NCBI GenBank assembly: GCA_905478725.1
Contig: CAJQJT010000173.1
Span: forward strand, 1-11,215
From: an uncultured Pseudomonadales bacterium
GTDB lineage: Bacteria; Pseudomonadota; Gammaproteobacteria; Pseudomonadales; Porticoccaceae
Length of the DNA stretch: 11,215 nt
Reading direction: 5' to 3'
This document shows positions 1 to 8,467 of this stretch, piece by piece; the stretch's first letter is position 1; each line of letters starts with the position of its first letter. The position numbers and the translations under genes were made by a program. The notes beneath the pieces are model-generated. The model was not told where the DNA came from. It saw only the letters and a list, made by a program, of their open reading frames with translations, and did no database searches.

Positions 1-1
1 G

Positions 2-3000
2 CTGCAGGCAAAAGAAATGGCTCTAGGGGAGTGCGCAGCTCCGGAGATTTCACTGTTTAAAAACCTGCTCTATTATCTGACCACCGTTGAACCCAACACC
101 TCGGCCTTAGAGTCTATCTGGCAAGACTATAAGCTCGCTCAAGCCTTCCCCACGGGAACCGTTAACCCCGAGCATGGCCGATTGGTACCTCAGTATGACC
201 CACTAGTTGTACGCTCACTGGTAGTGGCGATTCAGGGTGAACTAGCCACAGTACGCTCAGCGCTAGAACGCTTTTCTATTGAGGGCGGACTCTCTGCTGA
301 CGAGGTGCGCGAAGCACTGCCGGTACTGGCCAATATGGCAGATACCCTGGCCCTGGTCGGTCAGGGAAAACTGCGCGATGCCATCACTAAAGTGGACAGC
401 CAGTTACAGAGAATATTTTCTCCTGAGAGCTCCGGCGTTGAGGATCAGCATATTGCCGAGGCAGTTCAACGTCTTGCTGAAGTAGAACTGGCACTGAATA
501 CCTGGGCCGCTACCCCGGACAAATTTTCAGGCACAGTGGATCTCGATAGTCAGCAAAATAAATTTGAATTCGACAGCGCCAGCAAGGTACTGCTAGCCGA
601 GTCGCGCACTGGAATAGAGCGCATTAAAGAAGCGGTGGTGGCATTTATAAATTCCCAGTGGGATGTGCAACTACTCTCTCGAGTACCTGCAATGTTTACG
701 GAGTTGCAGGGTGCTCTGCATATCATTGGTCTGTCTAGAGCGGCATCGGTTGTCGCGGGCTGCGCTGATTATGTGGAAAATATACTGTCCGCTGAAGGGC
801 AGCAGATTGAGTGGCATGCTCTAGATACTTTCGCCGATGCTATTACTATTGTTGAATACTATCTTGAACAATTTCCCGCTGATAGTGAACTCACTCAGGA
901 CGATGTGTTAATCGCCGCTGAGGAGAGTATCTTTGCGCTGTTACAAGAGGGCGAAGTTGAAGTGTCACCTGAGGTCAGGGTTGAAGAGGCTCGATTACAT
1001 GCCGAGCCAGAAGAGATTCTCGAAGAACTCGTTTCCCTAGAGGAGCTTCAGGAGCCCAGCTCAAATGACAGTGAAGAGCCAGTGCTGGTTTCCAGTTCGG
1101 ACGATACAAAGCAGAGCGACATAGTTCCTGCAGACGAAGATGAATATATAGTCGATGAGGAAATTGTTGAAATTTTTATCGAAGAGGCCGATGAAGTTTT
1201 TGACACACTGAGAACATTATTGCCGGTTTGGAAAAGCCAGCTGCAAGATGAAGAATCCCTCGCCACGGCTCGGCGTTCATTTCATACCCTAAAGGGCAGT
1301 GGCCGTATGGTCGGTGCCATGGCGATAGGCGATCTAGCTTGGTCCATGGAGGAGCTGTTTAATCGAGTCACCAATGGTCACGTGAAATGTACTGAGATGA
1401 TGATTGATCTCTCGGGTATAGCCATTGAAACTCTTGGTCAGATGATCCCGGTCTTTGCAAAAAATGAACCCATGGAGAACGCCCAGCGCATCGAGGCTAT
1501 TACCGAAGCAGCGAGATGCCTCGCTTATGATGAAGCCTTGAGTCAGCCTTCCGCAGAGCTGTTAGACTTGGACGTCGCTCCTGTGGCTGAGGTAAATCTG
1601 GCAGATGATGGAGTGGCTTTGGCAGAAGCTTGCGATGAAGAGCCCTCCAATGAAGAGACCTCCACTGAGGAACTCTCTCCCGAAGACGCTTTTGCTGCCC
1701 AAGTCTTTGTTGCCCAAGCTTCTATTAAACAGTCTGAGACCCTGGATACTTCCGATACCGCAAATACGAAGAGTGCAGAGCTTAAAAAAGACTCAGAGAT
1801 TGCTAAGCCAACAGTTGAAGTTAATCAGCAAAAAATCGAAGTACTAGATAAAGCGTCAAGTGAAGAACTAAACGAAGAGCGAAACGAAGAGCGAAACGAA
1901 GAACTCGACGATCAAGCTGAACACGAAGCGATCTTGCTTGAGATGTTTGTTCATGAAGCTCAGGGTCATTTAAAAACCATAGACGACTTTATCGTCCAGA
2001 CTCGCAGCTCGGCACCGCTCTATAAAACACCTTCTCTGGCACTGCAGCGAGCATTACACACCTTAAAGGGCACTGCAGAGATGGCTGACTTCTCCGAGCT
2101 GAGTGAGTTGGTGACACCGCTTGAAGAGTTCATTAAAGAGTTACATCATCACCAAATTTGTCTCGACGAAGATATTGTTCATCTAGTGGAAGATGCGGCA
2201 GATTTTTTCCGTGCCATTCTGGCGCGCATGACCGGTGGCGAACTGGGCGAGATGCAGGGCTTGCCCCTATTCCGCGCACGCCTATCAGAACTGCGTGAGA
2301 AAGCCGTCGGCCATTTACTGCGCGGTGTAAACAATGATAGTGACGGCAAAGATTTTTATGCCGTAAAACGGCTTATGGCCGAGGGCCTGTTGTCACTGCA
2401 AAATTATCCTGCTCTGTACGAGTATCTGCAGCGTCAAACTGCACCCCCGAGAGTGGTTTTCAATGAACTGAAGACTGATTTAGACGCGATTCAGGAACAG
2501 TTGGCCGAAGCGGATATAGCGCCGATATTAGAGCTGTCGGGATTAATGGCAGGAATTTATAGCCTGTTGTTGGAGGTAGGCTCGGTACCCAATCAAGCTG
2601 TTATTGATAGCCTAAAAGATAGCCATGAAGATCTGCTCAACCTCTTCGATATGCTCGCCGCGGATCAGGATTTAACCGCCATATCTGAAGCCCACAGAAA
2701 TCGTTTAGCCGATATAGCGGGACAGCTTACCGAGCAGTTAGCGGAAAAGACTGCGCTGATTCCAGTGTCGGTGGATACAGACGTTGAGTCAGAGGATTCT
2801 GCTTCAATTACTTTGGACAAAACCGTTAAAGATGAGCTCGTTGAAGATGAGCTTATTGAAGAGGGGCCCGTTGAAGAACTCGATAAAGAGCTCGATAAAG
2901 AACTCGATAAAGAACTCGATAAAGAGCCTGGCGAAAAACAGCGAGAAGATACACGGTCTGCAATACCATATGAAGCTGAGTTGACCCTTCCCGAGGGAGA

Positions 3001-5527
3001 TATCACTGAGTCATTGATCGATATGGATGGCAGTGCCGCAGACTTCGATGACCAAGCTGACACCGCAAAAGACAGCCCGCCCGCCGCCACTGAAGCGAGC
3101 TCGATCTCCATAGTCGATATGGAACTGGACAATGAAATTGTCGGCGTTTTTGTGGAAGAGGCGGACGATATTGTCAGCCATATTGAAGAGTTGGTAATGG
3201 CCTGGCGCTCGAGTCCTAAAGAAATTGAACTGGCGGATCGGCTGAAGCGTGATTTACACACCTTAAAAGGTGGCGCGCGCATGGCTGGGTTTAACGGTTT
3301 GGGTGATCGCGCCCATGCTATCGAATCCCTCGTTGATGATACCAAGAGTTACGATAAACGTTTTTTTAAAGCGATCATTGTTCATCAGGAAAAATTAGTC
3401 GGCGCCTACGATATTGTTCGCCGGATAGCCCATGGCGGCGACATCAATGCTCTGTGCAAACAGCTGGTTGATTTTGAGCAGGGCGAGATCTCGGGTAGCA
3501 GCGAAACTGTTATGGATAAAGCTGAGAGTAAAGAGCAGGTTAAAGAAGACAGCAAATCTGCATCTCCAGCTGATTTCGTCAAGTCTCTAACTACTCCAAG
3601 TAAAAGCAGTGCTGGGCCGTCTATGCAGCCATCGCCGACAGCCAAGAAAAAGACGGTCCTCGATCAAACTGCCATTCAAGGTGAAATCAAAGAAGTGGTG
3701 CGTATAGGTGCCGAGGTACTCGACACCCTAGTCAATCTGTCTGGGGAGAATATTATTTTCCGCGGTCGAGTTGAAGAACAGCTAAGTGAGTTCACTCAGT
3801 TTCTCGATGAGATGGACGCCACAGTTGATCGTCTGCAGGGTCAGGTGCGACGTCTGGGTACTGAAACCGAGGCACAGATTGACTATCGCCGAGAGCAGAT
3901 TGAAGCCTCCGGTGAGGCGGATAACTTTGATCCGCTAGAGATGGATCGTTATTCACATCTACAGCAATTGACCGGATCATTGATGGAGTCGGCCTCGGAT
4001 CTGCACGACCTTAAAGAGACTCTTACTGAAAAATTAATCGGCACTGAAACCCTGTTGCTGCATCAGTCACGCATCAATACCGATCTGCAGGAAGGTTTGA
4101 TGAAAACGCGGATGGTGCCCTTCGCCAGGATTGTTCCACGACTGCGACGCATTGTCCGTCAGGTGGGAATCGAGCTGGGCAAAAAAGTCGAATTGCGTAT
4201 GGACAACATTCAGGGCGAAATGGATAGATCGGTCCTCGACAGAATGGTGGCGCCACTTGAGCATATGATTCGCAACTCGGTGGATCATGGCATTGAAAGC
4301 GAAGCTGAGCGTTTAAAGGCCGGCAAGCCGGTAACCGGCAGTATTGTGATCACCACCTATAGGCAGGGTGGCGATATTGTTATTCATCTGGCCGATGATG
4401 GCCGTGGCCTGAATGTTGAAAAGATTCGTCGCCGCGCCCTGGAAAAAGAATTGATCGCCGAGGATGCGGCACTCTCCGCCTATGAAATTGCTCAGTTTAT
4501 TTTCCATCCGGGCTTTACCACCTCCGACTCGGTGAGCCAGATATCTGGCCGCGGTGTGGGACTCGATGTGGTCAACAGTGAAGTGCGTCAGTGCGGCGGT
4601 CGGGTAGAAATTGAAACCTCGGCAGGCTTTGGCACCCAGTTCACTATCGTCTTGCCCTTTACCCTCTCGGTTAACCGCGCGCTGATGATTAATGTCACCG
4701 GCGACCATTATGGCCTGTCACTAAACTCCATCGATGGTGTTCACTTCATGCCCCGCAAAGCGGTGGATGAGGCCGTCGCCAATGGCAGTTTGATCCACTA
4801 TGCCGGAGTCGATTACCAACTTTGTTATCTCGGGACTCTGCTCAATCCAGAGATAGTAAAGCGTCCAGATAACCTCAATGAGGATGCCGCCCTGGTGCTA
4901 TTCCACTCCGACAACCGTCGCTTTGCGGTGCAGGTGGATGAGATTATTGGTACCAAAGAAATTGTTGTGAAGACCATTGGCTCGCAGTTTTCCAGCGTTC
5001 CAGGATTGGGCGGTGCAACCATTTTGAGCGATGGTCAGGTGGTGGTCATTATTGATCTCAACGAGTTGGCCCGAGTGTCGATTGTAGATCTACCACGCAT
5101 TGGGCAGGGTGATGAGAGAGGTCTTGAGCATGATTCGCGCTCTGGCAAAGAGGTCTCACCGAGTATATTAGTGGTGGATGATTCAGTGACAGTAAGAAAA
5201 GTCACCAGTCGTATTCTGCGACGCCAGGGCTATACAGTGCTTACCGCCAAAGACGGTATTGAGGCCCTGAAGGTCATGCAGGATGAGATTCCTGCCGTGA
5301 TCCTGCTGGATATTGAGATGCCGCGCATGGATGGCTTTGAAGTAGCCACCCGGGTTCGCGCCAGTGACGAGCTATCTAGTATCCCGATTATTATGATTAC
5401 TTCGCGCACCGGTGATAAACATCGCCAGCGCGCCATGGAGTTGGGTGTGGACCATTATATGGGCAAGCCCTACCAAGAGGAGCACCTGTTAGAAACACTG
5501 GACGAGCTGCTCTCTACTCAGGCCTAG
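2..5527 (+). CDS. chpA: ChpA-type hybrid chemotaxis histidine kinase with multiple phosphotransfer domains (5'-partial)
   Basis: This is the CheA-like kinase of the type IV pilus (Pil-Chp) chemosensory system. It takes signals from a pilus chemoreceptor and phosphorylates response regulators. The frame is open to the left edge, so the ATG at 17 is probably internal; residues below count from it. Residues 1-300 are helical and resemble the N-terminal FimL-like part of ChpA, with Thr228 sitting where an Hpt domain has its His. Three canonical Hpt domains follow, each with an H-T-L-K-G motif: His423, His681 and His1081. Acidic low-complexity linkers separate them (about 310-378, 505-635 and 915-1035). 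The kinase core has a dimerisation/coiled-coil part (about 1220-1390), an N box (H1416, N1420), a G1 box (D1460-x-G-x-G) and a G2 box G-R-G-V-G-L-D (1511-1517). A CheW domain (about 1555-1685) and a receiver (about 1716-1832) complete it; the receiver has D1721/D1722, phosphoacceptor D1765, T1795 and K1817. Kinase and receiver residues are all intact. P. aeruginosa ChpA is about 2470 residues, so several hundred may lie outside the window. PilL-type naming is the alternative. Confidence 0.93.
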   Translation: MQAKEMALGECAAPEISLFKNLLYYLTTVEPNTSALESIWQDYKLAQAFPTGTVNPEHGRLVPQYDPLVVRSLVVAIQGELATVRSALERFSIEGGLSADEVREALPVLANMADTLALVGQGKLRDAITKVDSQLQRIFSPESSGVEDQHIAEAVQRLAEVELALNTWAATPDKFSGTVDLDSQQNKFEFDSASKVLLAESRTGIERIKEAVVAFINSQWDVQLLSRVPAMFTELQGALHIIGLSRAASVVAGCADYVENILSAEGQQIEWHALDTFADAITIVEYYLEQFPADSELTQDDVLIAAEESIFALLQEGEVEVSPEVRVEEARLHAEPEEILEELVSLEELQEPSSNDSEEPVLVSSSDDTKQSDIVPADEDEYIVDEEIVEIFIEEADEVFDTLRTLLPVWKSQLQDEESLATARRSFHTLKGSGRMVGAMAIGDLAWSMEELFNRVTNGHVKCTEMMIDLSGIAIETLGQMIPVFAKNEPMENAQRIEAITEAARCLAYDEALSQPSAELLDLDVAPVAEVNLADDGVALAEACDEEPSNEETSTEELSPEDAFAAQVFVAQASIKQSETLDTSDTANTKSAELKKDSEIAKPTVEVNQQKIEVLDKASSEELNEERNEERNEELDDQAEHEAILLEMFVHEAQGHLKTIDDFIVQTRSSAPLYKTPSLALQRALHTLKGTAEMADFSELSELVTPLEEFIKELHHHQICLDEDIVHLVEDAADFFRAILARMTGGELGEMQGLPLFRARLSELREKAVGHLLRGVNNDSDGKDFYAVKRLMAEGLLSLQNYPALYEYLQRQTAPPRVVFNELKTDLDAIQEQLAEADIAPILELSGLMAGIYSLLLEVGSVPNQAVIDSLKDSHEDLLNLFDMLAADQDLTAISEAHRNRLADIAGQLTEQLAEKTALIPVSVDTDVESEDSASITLDKTVKDELVEDELIEEGPVEELDKELDKELDKELDKEPGEKQREDTRSAIPYEAELTLPEGDITESLIDMDGSAADFDDQADTAKDSPPAATEASSISIVDMELDNEIVGVFVEEADDIVSHIEELVMAWRSSPKEIELADRLKRDLHTLKGGARMAGFNGLGDRAHAIESLVDDTKSYDKRFFKAIIVHQEKLVGAYDIVRRIAHGGDINALCKQLVDFEQGEISGSSETVMDKAESKEQVKEDSKSASPADFVKSLTTPSKSSAGPSMQPSPTAKKKTVLDQTAIQGEIKEVVRIGAEVLDTLVNLSGENIIFRGRVEEQLSEFTQFLDEMDATVDRLQGQVRRLGTETEAQIDYRREQIEASGEADNFDPLEMDRYSHLQQLTGSLMESASDLHDLKETLTEKLIGTETLLLHQSRINTDLQEGLMKTRMVPFARIVPRLRRIVRQVGIELGKKVELRMDNIQGEMDRSVLDRMVAPLEHMIRNSVDHGIESEAERLKAGKPVTGSIVITTYRQGGDIVIHLADDGRGLNVEKIRRRALEKELIAEDAALSAYEIAQFIFHPGFTTSDSVSQISGRGVGLDVVNSEVRQCGGRVEIETSAGFGTQFTIVLPFTLSVNRALMINVTGDHYGLSLNSIDGVHFMPRKAVDEAVANGSLIHYAGVDYQLCYLGTLLNPEIVKRPDNLNEDAALVLFHSDNRRFAVQVDEIIGTKEIVVKTIGSQFSSVPGLGGATILSDGQVVVIIDLNELARVSIVDLPRIGQGDERGLEHDSRSGKEVSPSILVVDDSVTVRKVTSRILRRQGYTVLTAKDGIEALKVMQDEIPAVILLDIEMPRMDGFEVATRVRASDELSSIPIIMITSRTGDKHRQRAMELGVDHYMGKPYQEEHLLETLDELLSTQA
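1862..1897 (+). repeat. In-frame 12-bp tandem repeat in the chpA linker before the second His domain
   Basis: Three adjacent 12-bp units encode E-E-L-N, E-E-R-N and E-E-R-N. The last two units are identical (gaagagcgaaac); the first differs at a few bases. The array lies in the acidic linker just upstream of the Hpt domain with His681. Units of 12 bp keep the frame, so copy number could change by slippage without breaking the protein. Confidence 0.75.
2876..2923 (+). repeat. In-frame 12-bp tandem repeat (four E-L-D-K units) in the chpA linker before the third His domain
   Basis: Four consecutive units of gaRctcgataaa encode E-L-D-K four times (residues 954-969 counted from the ATG at 17). 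They differ only at the third position of the Glu codon. The run sits in a charged linker of about 120 residues before the Hpt domain with His1081. Near-identity at the DNA level points to recent duplication rather than old conserved structure. Preceding codons (D-E-L-V-E-D-E-L-I-E-E) look like older, decayed copies. Confidence 0.85.
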
Positions 5528-5536
5528 TAGGCAGAT

Positions 5537-6133
5537 ATGCATCAGGCAAAGGCTAAAAAGGTTTGGTTGCTTGGCGCTTCAACAGGAGGCCTGCAGGCCA
5601 CATGCCAATTTTTAAGCAAGATTCCTCTGCTTGATGACCTGGCTTTCGTCTATGCTCAACATATAGATGTGCAGCAGATAGCGGTTTTGCTAAAGATGAT
5701 CAAAACTCATACAGGCTGGCCGGCAAGGGTGCCTTGTACTGGTGAGTTTATAAAGCCCGGCACAGTGACATTGATTTCACCAGAGTTTGAGACCCGTGTT
5801 AGTCGCCAGGGTTGGGTGCTGCGCTTCGCCTCTTCATGGCAGGGGCATTACGCACCTTCTATCGATCAATTGGCCAATCGGCTGGCGCTGCTATACCGGC
5901 GCGATTGCGGGGCGATTATATTTACCGGCATGGGCGACGATGGTGCACGCGGTTGTCAGGCCATCAAACAGTACGGCGGCCAAGTCTGGGTTCAAGAACC
6001 CACTGCCTGCACTGTATCGGCAATGCCCGAGGCTGTGATAGAGAGATGTAAGACTGACTTTATTGGAACTGTCGAGGAGCTTGCTGGCAGATTCAATAGA
6101 GACCGTATTCAAATGGAGGCTTGTAGCCAATGA
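5537..6133 (+). CDS. chpB: ChpB-like CheB-type protein-glutamate methylesterase, catalytic domain only
   Basis: This is predicted to remove methyl groups from glutamates of the pilus chemoreceptor, the adaptation step opposing the CheR/PilK methyltransferase. The 198-residue protein carries the CheB catalytic signature: nucleophile Ser15 in G-A-S-T-G-G, His42 in A-Q-H-I-D, and Asp135 in F-T-G-M-G-D-D-G-A. There is no receiver domain in front, unlike classical CheB of about 350 residues, so its activity is presumably not controlled by CheA phosphorylation in the usual way. The start follows the chpA stop by 9 nt with only a weak ribosome site (tagg), which suggests translational coupling. It shares a 4-nt overlap with the next gene, so the three genes very likely form one operon. 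Deamidase activity, also known for CheB proteins, is possible. Family assignment is firm; the ChpB name rests on position next to chpA and chpC. Confidence 0.87.
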   Translation: MHQAKAKKVWLLGASTGGLQATCQFLSKIPLLDDLAFVYAQHIDVQQIAVLLKMIKTHTGWPARVPCTGEFIKPGTVTLISPEFETRVSRQGWVLRFASSWQGHYAPSIDQLANRLALLYRRDCGAIIFTGMGDDGARGCQAIKQYGGQVWVQEPTACTVSAMPEAVIERCKTDFIGTVEELAGRFNRDRIQMEACSQ

Positions 6134-6621
6134 GTTTGTTTTTTCTAGATCAAAAAAATCCTATTGCTCAGGTGGACTGCCTGTCAATCAATACCGGACA
6201 GGCAAATCTGTTGGTTCCCATGCCCGCCATCGCCGAGATTATTCTTAATCAGGAGCTTATTACTGACGAGGGCAAACCCCAGTGGATGTGTGGCTGGATT
6301 AAATGGCGCAACCTCACAATCCCGCTGATCGATTTTGCCGCCTTACAGCAGACCAAACCCTGTTCAGATTTCGGCAGCAGTACCCGCATAGTGGTATTAA
6401 ACAGTCTGGTCGAGGGGCACGAGCATCGCTACTACGCTATTATGTGCAAAGGCTTTCCCCACACCATAAGAGTTGAAGAAGACAGCGCCCTGTCGGCTCA
6501 AGACGAAGTGGAAATCGCCAACTGTATTAGCGTCAGCTTCGATCTCGATGGCCAGCATTTGGATCTCCCTGATTTCGAAGAAATTGAAACCCACCTGCGC
6601 ACTATTCCGAAAAACCAGTAA
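6130..6621 (+). CDS. chpC: ChpC-like CheW-type adaptor protein
   Basis: The 163-residue protein resembles the short CheW-like adaptors of the Pil-Chp cluster, which bridge chemoreceptors and the ChpA kinase at the membrane. Visible CheW-type features are an N-terminal strand with V-P-M-P-A-I-A-E-I-I, then the W-M-C-G-W-I-K-W-R segment leading into the I-P-L-I-D-F strand, and a later R-I-V-V-L-N strand. No catalytic residues are expected in this family. The ATG overlaps the chpB stop codon (ATGA), so translation is probably coupled to chpB. In Pseudomonas, chpC follows chpB in the same order and is an accessory adaptor alongside PilI. Sequence identity within CheW adaptors is low, so the exact ChpC name relies mainly on synteny. 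No further chp genes (chpD, chpE) follow; the next gene is metabolic. Confidence 0.82.
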   Translation: MSLFFLDQKNPIAQVDCLSINTGQANLLVPMPAIAEIILNQELITDEGKPQWMCGWIKWRNLTIPLIDFAALQQTKPCSDFGSSTRIVVLNSLVEGHEHRYYAIMCKGFPHTIRVEEDSALSAQDEVEIANCISVSFDLDGQHLDLPDFEEIETHLRTIPKNQ

Positions 6622-6632
6622 TTTAGCTCTCT

Positions 6633-6647
6633 AATAAACGGTTTATT
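6633..6647. other. AT-rich 15-bp perfect palindrome downstream of chpC
   Basis: Two 7-bp arms, aataaac and gtttatt, flank one central g, starting 11 nt after the chpC stop. No T-run follows, so it is a poor intrinsic terminator. It could be a regulator binding site for the downstream acyl-CoA ligase gene or a weak 3'-end hairpin. I cannot match it to a named operator. Confidence 0.5.
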
Positions 6648-6674
6648 CTGTAACAAAATGCCTATTCTGCAGCC

Positions 6675-6703
6675 CTGTGGAGTAGGTGACTTGCCGTCCA
6701 CAG
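6675..6703. other. Inverted repeat with 7-bp arms between chpC and the acyl-CoA ligase gene
   Basis: The arms ctgtgga (6675-6681) and tccacag (6697-6703) are perfect reverse complements separated by 15 nt. No T-tract follows. As RNA it could close a hairpin at the end of the chp transcript; as DNA it could be a dimeric regulator site about 87 bp upstream of the ligase ATG. The sequence does not decide between these. Confidence 0.5.
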
Positions 6704-6777
6704 ATTAATGGTATTAAGCAGTCTGTCTCAATGTTAATCTTATCCCCGAGATCAATAAAAATTAGAAAAAACCGATT

Positions 6778-6782
6778 GAGGA
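6778..6782 (+). promoter_or_regulatory. Ribosome binding site of the acyl-CoA ligase gene
   Basis: gagga lies 7 nt before the ATG at 6790. This fixes the start over the in-frame ATGs 12 and 15 nt further on. Confidence 0.7.
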
Positions 6783-6789
6783 ATTAACA

Positions 6790-8412
6790 ATGAATGGCTT
6801 AATGATGGACTCCCAGCTGACCATAACGTCAATAATGAAACACGCTGACCGAATTAATGGAAAGAGCGAAATTGTTTCAGTAACCGGCGATAACCCGCTG
6901 CACAGATATACTTACAAAGATGCTTTCCAGCGCGTGCGCAAGATGGCTAACGCTCTGCAGAAGCTGGGTTTTGAGTCGGGAGACCGAATTGCCACGCTGG
7001 CCTGGAATGACTACCGTCACTTTGAGCTGTATTACGCAATTTCCTGTTCAGGGCAGGTTTGTCACACAGTTAATCCGCGCCTATTTCCCGAGCAGATCGA
7101 CTTTATTATCAATCATGCCGAAGATCAGTTTATCTTTACGGATCCCATGTTTGTGCCACTGTTGGAGCAGCTTCAAGACAAGCTTTCCACCGTTAGAGGC
7201 TATGTAGTGATGACTGATGCGGCAAATATGCCGGAGACCAGTCTTAAAAATGTCCACTGCTACGAGACCTTTATTGAAGGTGAGTCAGATAGTTTTGACT
7301 GGCCAGAGCTGGAAGAGAACAGCGCCAGCTCCATGTGTTACACCTCTGGGACTACAGGCAATCCTAAGGGCGTTTTATATAGCCACCGCAGTACCGTATT
7401 GCACTCCATCGTTGGCTCAACGCCGGATGTGATGAACCTCTCCGAGAAAGACGTAGTTATGCCCATAGTGCCAATGTTTCACGTCAATGCCTGGGGGACG
7501 GCCTACAACGGCCCTATGGTTGGTGCCAAGTTGGTATTCCCGGGGCCGAAAATGGCCGATGGTGAAACACTGACTAAGCTGATTAACTCGGAAAAAGTGA
7601 ACTATTCCCTTGGGGTGCCGACAGTTTGGCTGGCCCTGGTGGGTTACCTCAATGCCACAGGAAAAACCATAGAGTCGCTAAAGTCTGTAGTCTCTGGTGG
7701 ATCCGCATGTCCGCTGTCACTGATGCAGGAAATGGAACGCCACGGCGTGATCGTTCACATGGGTTGGGGTATGACTGAAATGAGTCCCCTGGGATCCTAC
7801 AACCGCCCTCAGGAATGGATGCAGGATGGCACTCAGGAAGAGCAGGATACTTGGCGTGTTCGCGCCGGTCGTGTGGTCTTCGGAGTTGAGATGAAAATTG
7901 TCGACGGTGACGACAATGAATTGCCCTGGGATGGCGTTGCCTCTGGTGTGCTGTTAGTAAAAGGTCCCTGGGTCTGCAGCGGTTACTACCGTCTCGATGA
8001 CAAGCCGGCAGTAGATGAAGACGGCTGGTTTAATACCGGTGATATGGCCGCTATCGATGAGCAGGGTTATGTGACTATTACCGATCGTATTAAGGACGTG
8101 ATTAAATCCGGTGGAGAGTGGATCAGCTCGATTGATGTTGAAAATGCCGCCATGGGCCACCCAGATGTCCAAGAAGCTGCAGTTATCGGCGTGACGGATC
8201 CTAAGTGGACCGAGCGACCACTGCTGATTGTTATTCCTGTAGAAGGCTGCACCCCTGACAAACAGGCTATTCTGTCTTCTCTTGAGGGGAAAGTTGCCAA
8301 GTGGTGGATACCTGGAGACTGCATTTTTGTTGAGGAAATTCCTCACACAGCAACCGGTAAAATCAGCAAAAAAGATCTGCGCGAACAGTTTAAGGACTAT
8401 GCCTACTCTTGA
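6790..8412 (+). CDS. AMP-forming acyl-CoA synthetase, AlkK/DmdB type (FadD-like)
   Basis: It activates a carboxylic acid with ATP to an acyl-adenylate and transfers it to CoA (ANL superfamily), feeding beta-oxidation or a related pathway in the cytoplasm. The 540 residues show the full motif set: P-loop Y-T-S-G-T-T-G-N-P-K-G (184-194), G-W-G-M-T-E (325-330), the ribose-binding Asp418 in W-F-N-T-G-D, the hinge region D-R-I-K-D-V-I-K-S-G-G (432-442), and the catalytic Lys524 in A-T-G-K-I-S. The protein strongly recalls AlkK of Pseudomonas (medium-chain acyl-CoA synthetase), including the N-terminal start with M-M and the H-S-T-V-L-H-S segment around the P-loop. DmdB (methylmercaptopropionate-CoA ligase) belongs to the same subfamily, so fatty acid and sulfur-acid substrates are both open. 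The start is supported by gagga 7 nt upstream; the ATGs at 6802 and 6805 lack such a site. No pathway partner lies beside it. Confidence 0.9.
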   Translation: MNGLMMDSQLTITSIMKHADRINGKSEIVSVTGDNPLHRYTYKDAFQRVRKMANALQKLGFESGDRIATLAWNDYRHFELYYAISCSGQVCHTVNPRLFPEQIDFIINHAEDQFIFTDPMFVPLLEQLQDKLSTVRGYVVMTDAANMPETSLKNVHCYETFIEGESDSFDWPELEENSASSMCYTSGTTGNPKGVLYSHRSTVLHSIVGSTPDVMNLSEKDVVMPIVPMFHVNAWGTAYNGPMVGAKLVFPGPKMADGETLTKLINSEKVNYSLGVPTVWLALVGYLNATGKTIESLKSVVSGGSACPLSLMQEMERHGVIVHMGWGMTEMSPLGSYNRPQEWMQDGTQEEQDTWRVRAGRVVFGVEMKIVDGDDNELPWDGVASGVLLVKGPWVCSGYYRLDDKPAVDEDGWFNTGDMAAIDEQGYVTITDRIKDVIKSGGEWISSIDVENAAMGHPDVQEAAVIGVTDPKWTERPLLIVIPVEGCTPDKQAILSSLEGKVAKWWIPGDCIFVEEIPHTATGKISKKDLREQFKDYAYS

Positions 8413-8467
8413 GTGTCAACCGATTGGTAGGGTCTGACGTTATGGGTGTACTTATAGGTCCTGCTAG

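Noticed and set aside
2665..3345. A 226-codon open frame on the minus strand rich in Ser-Ser-Leu repeats
   Set aside because: It is the antisense shadow of the acidic E-L-D-K linker of chpA; no ribosome site or family resemblance, and the + strand frame has clear domains.
4313..4708. A 131-codon minus-strand frame opposite the kinase domain of chpA
   Set aside because: It overlaps the fully conserved ATP-binding region on the + strand and shows no recognisable protein features.
6633..6647. Intrinsic terminator of the chp operon
   Set aside because: The palindrome is AT-rich and no T-run follows, so it was listed only as an inverted repeat.
6790..8412. Assignment of the ligase to the chp chemosensory pathway
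   Set aside because: It is separated by 168 nt with inverted repeats and has its own ribosome site; adjacency alone does not support a functional link.
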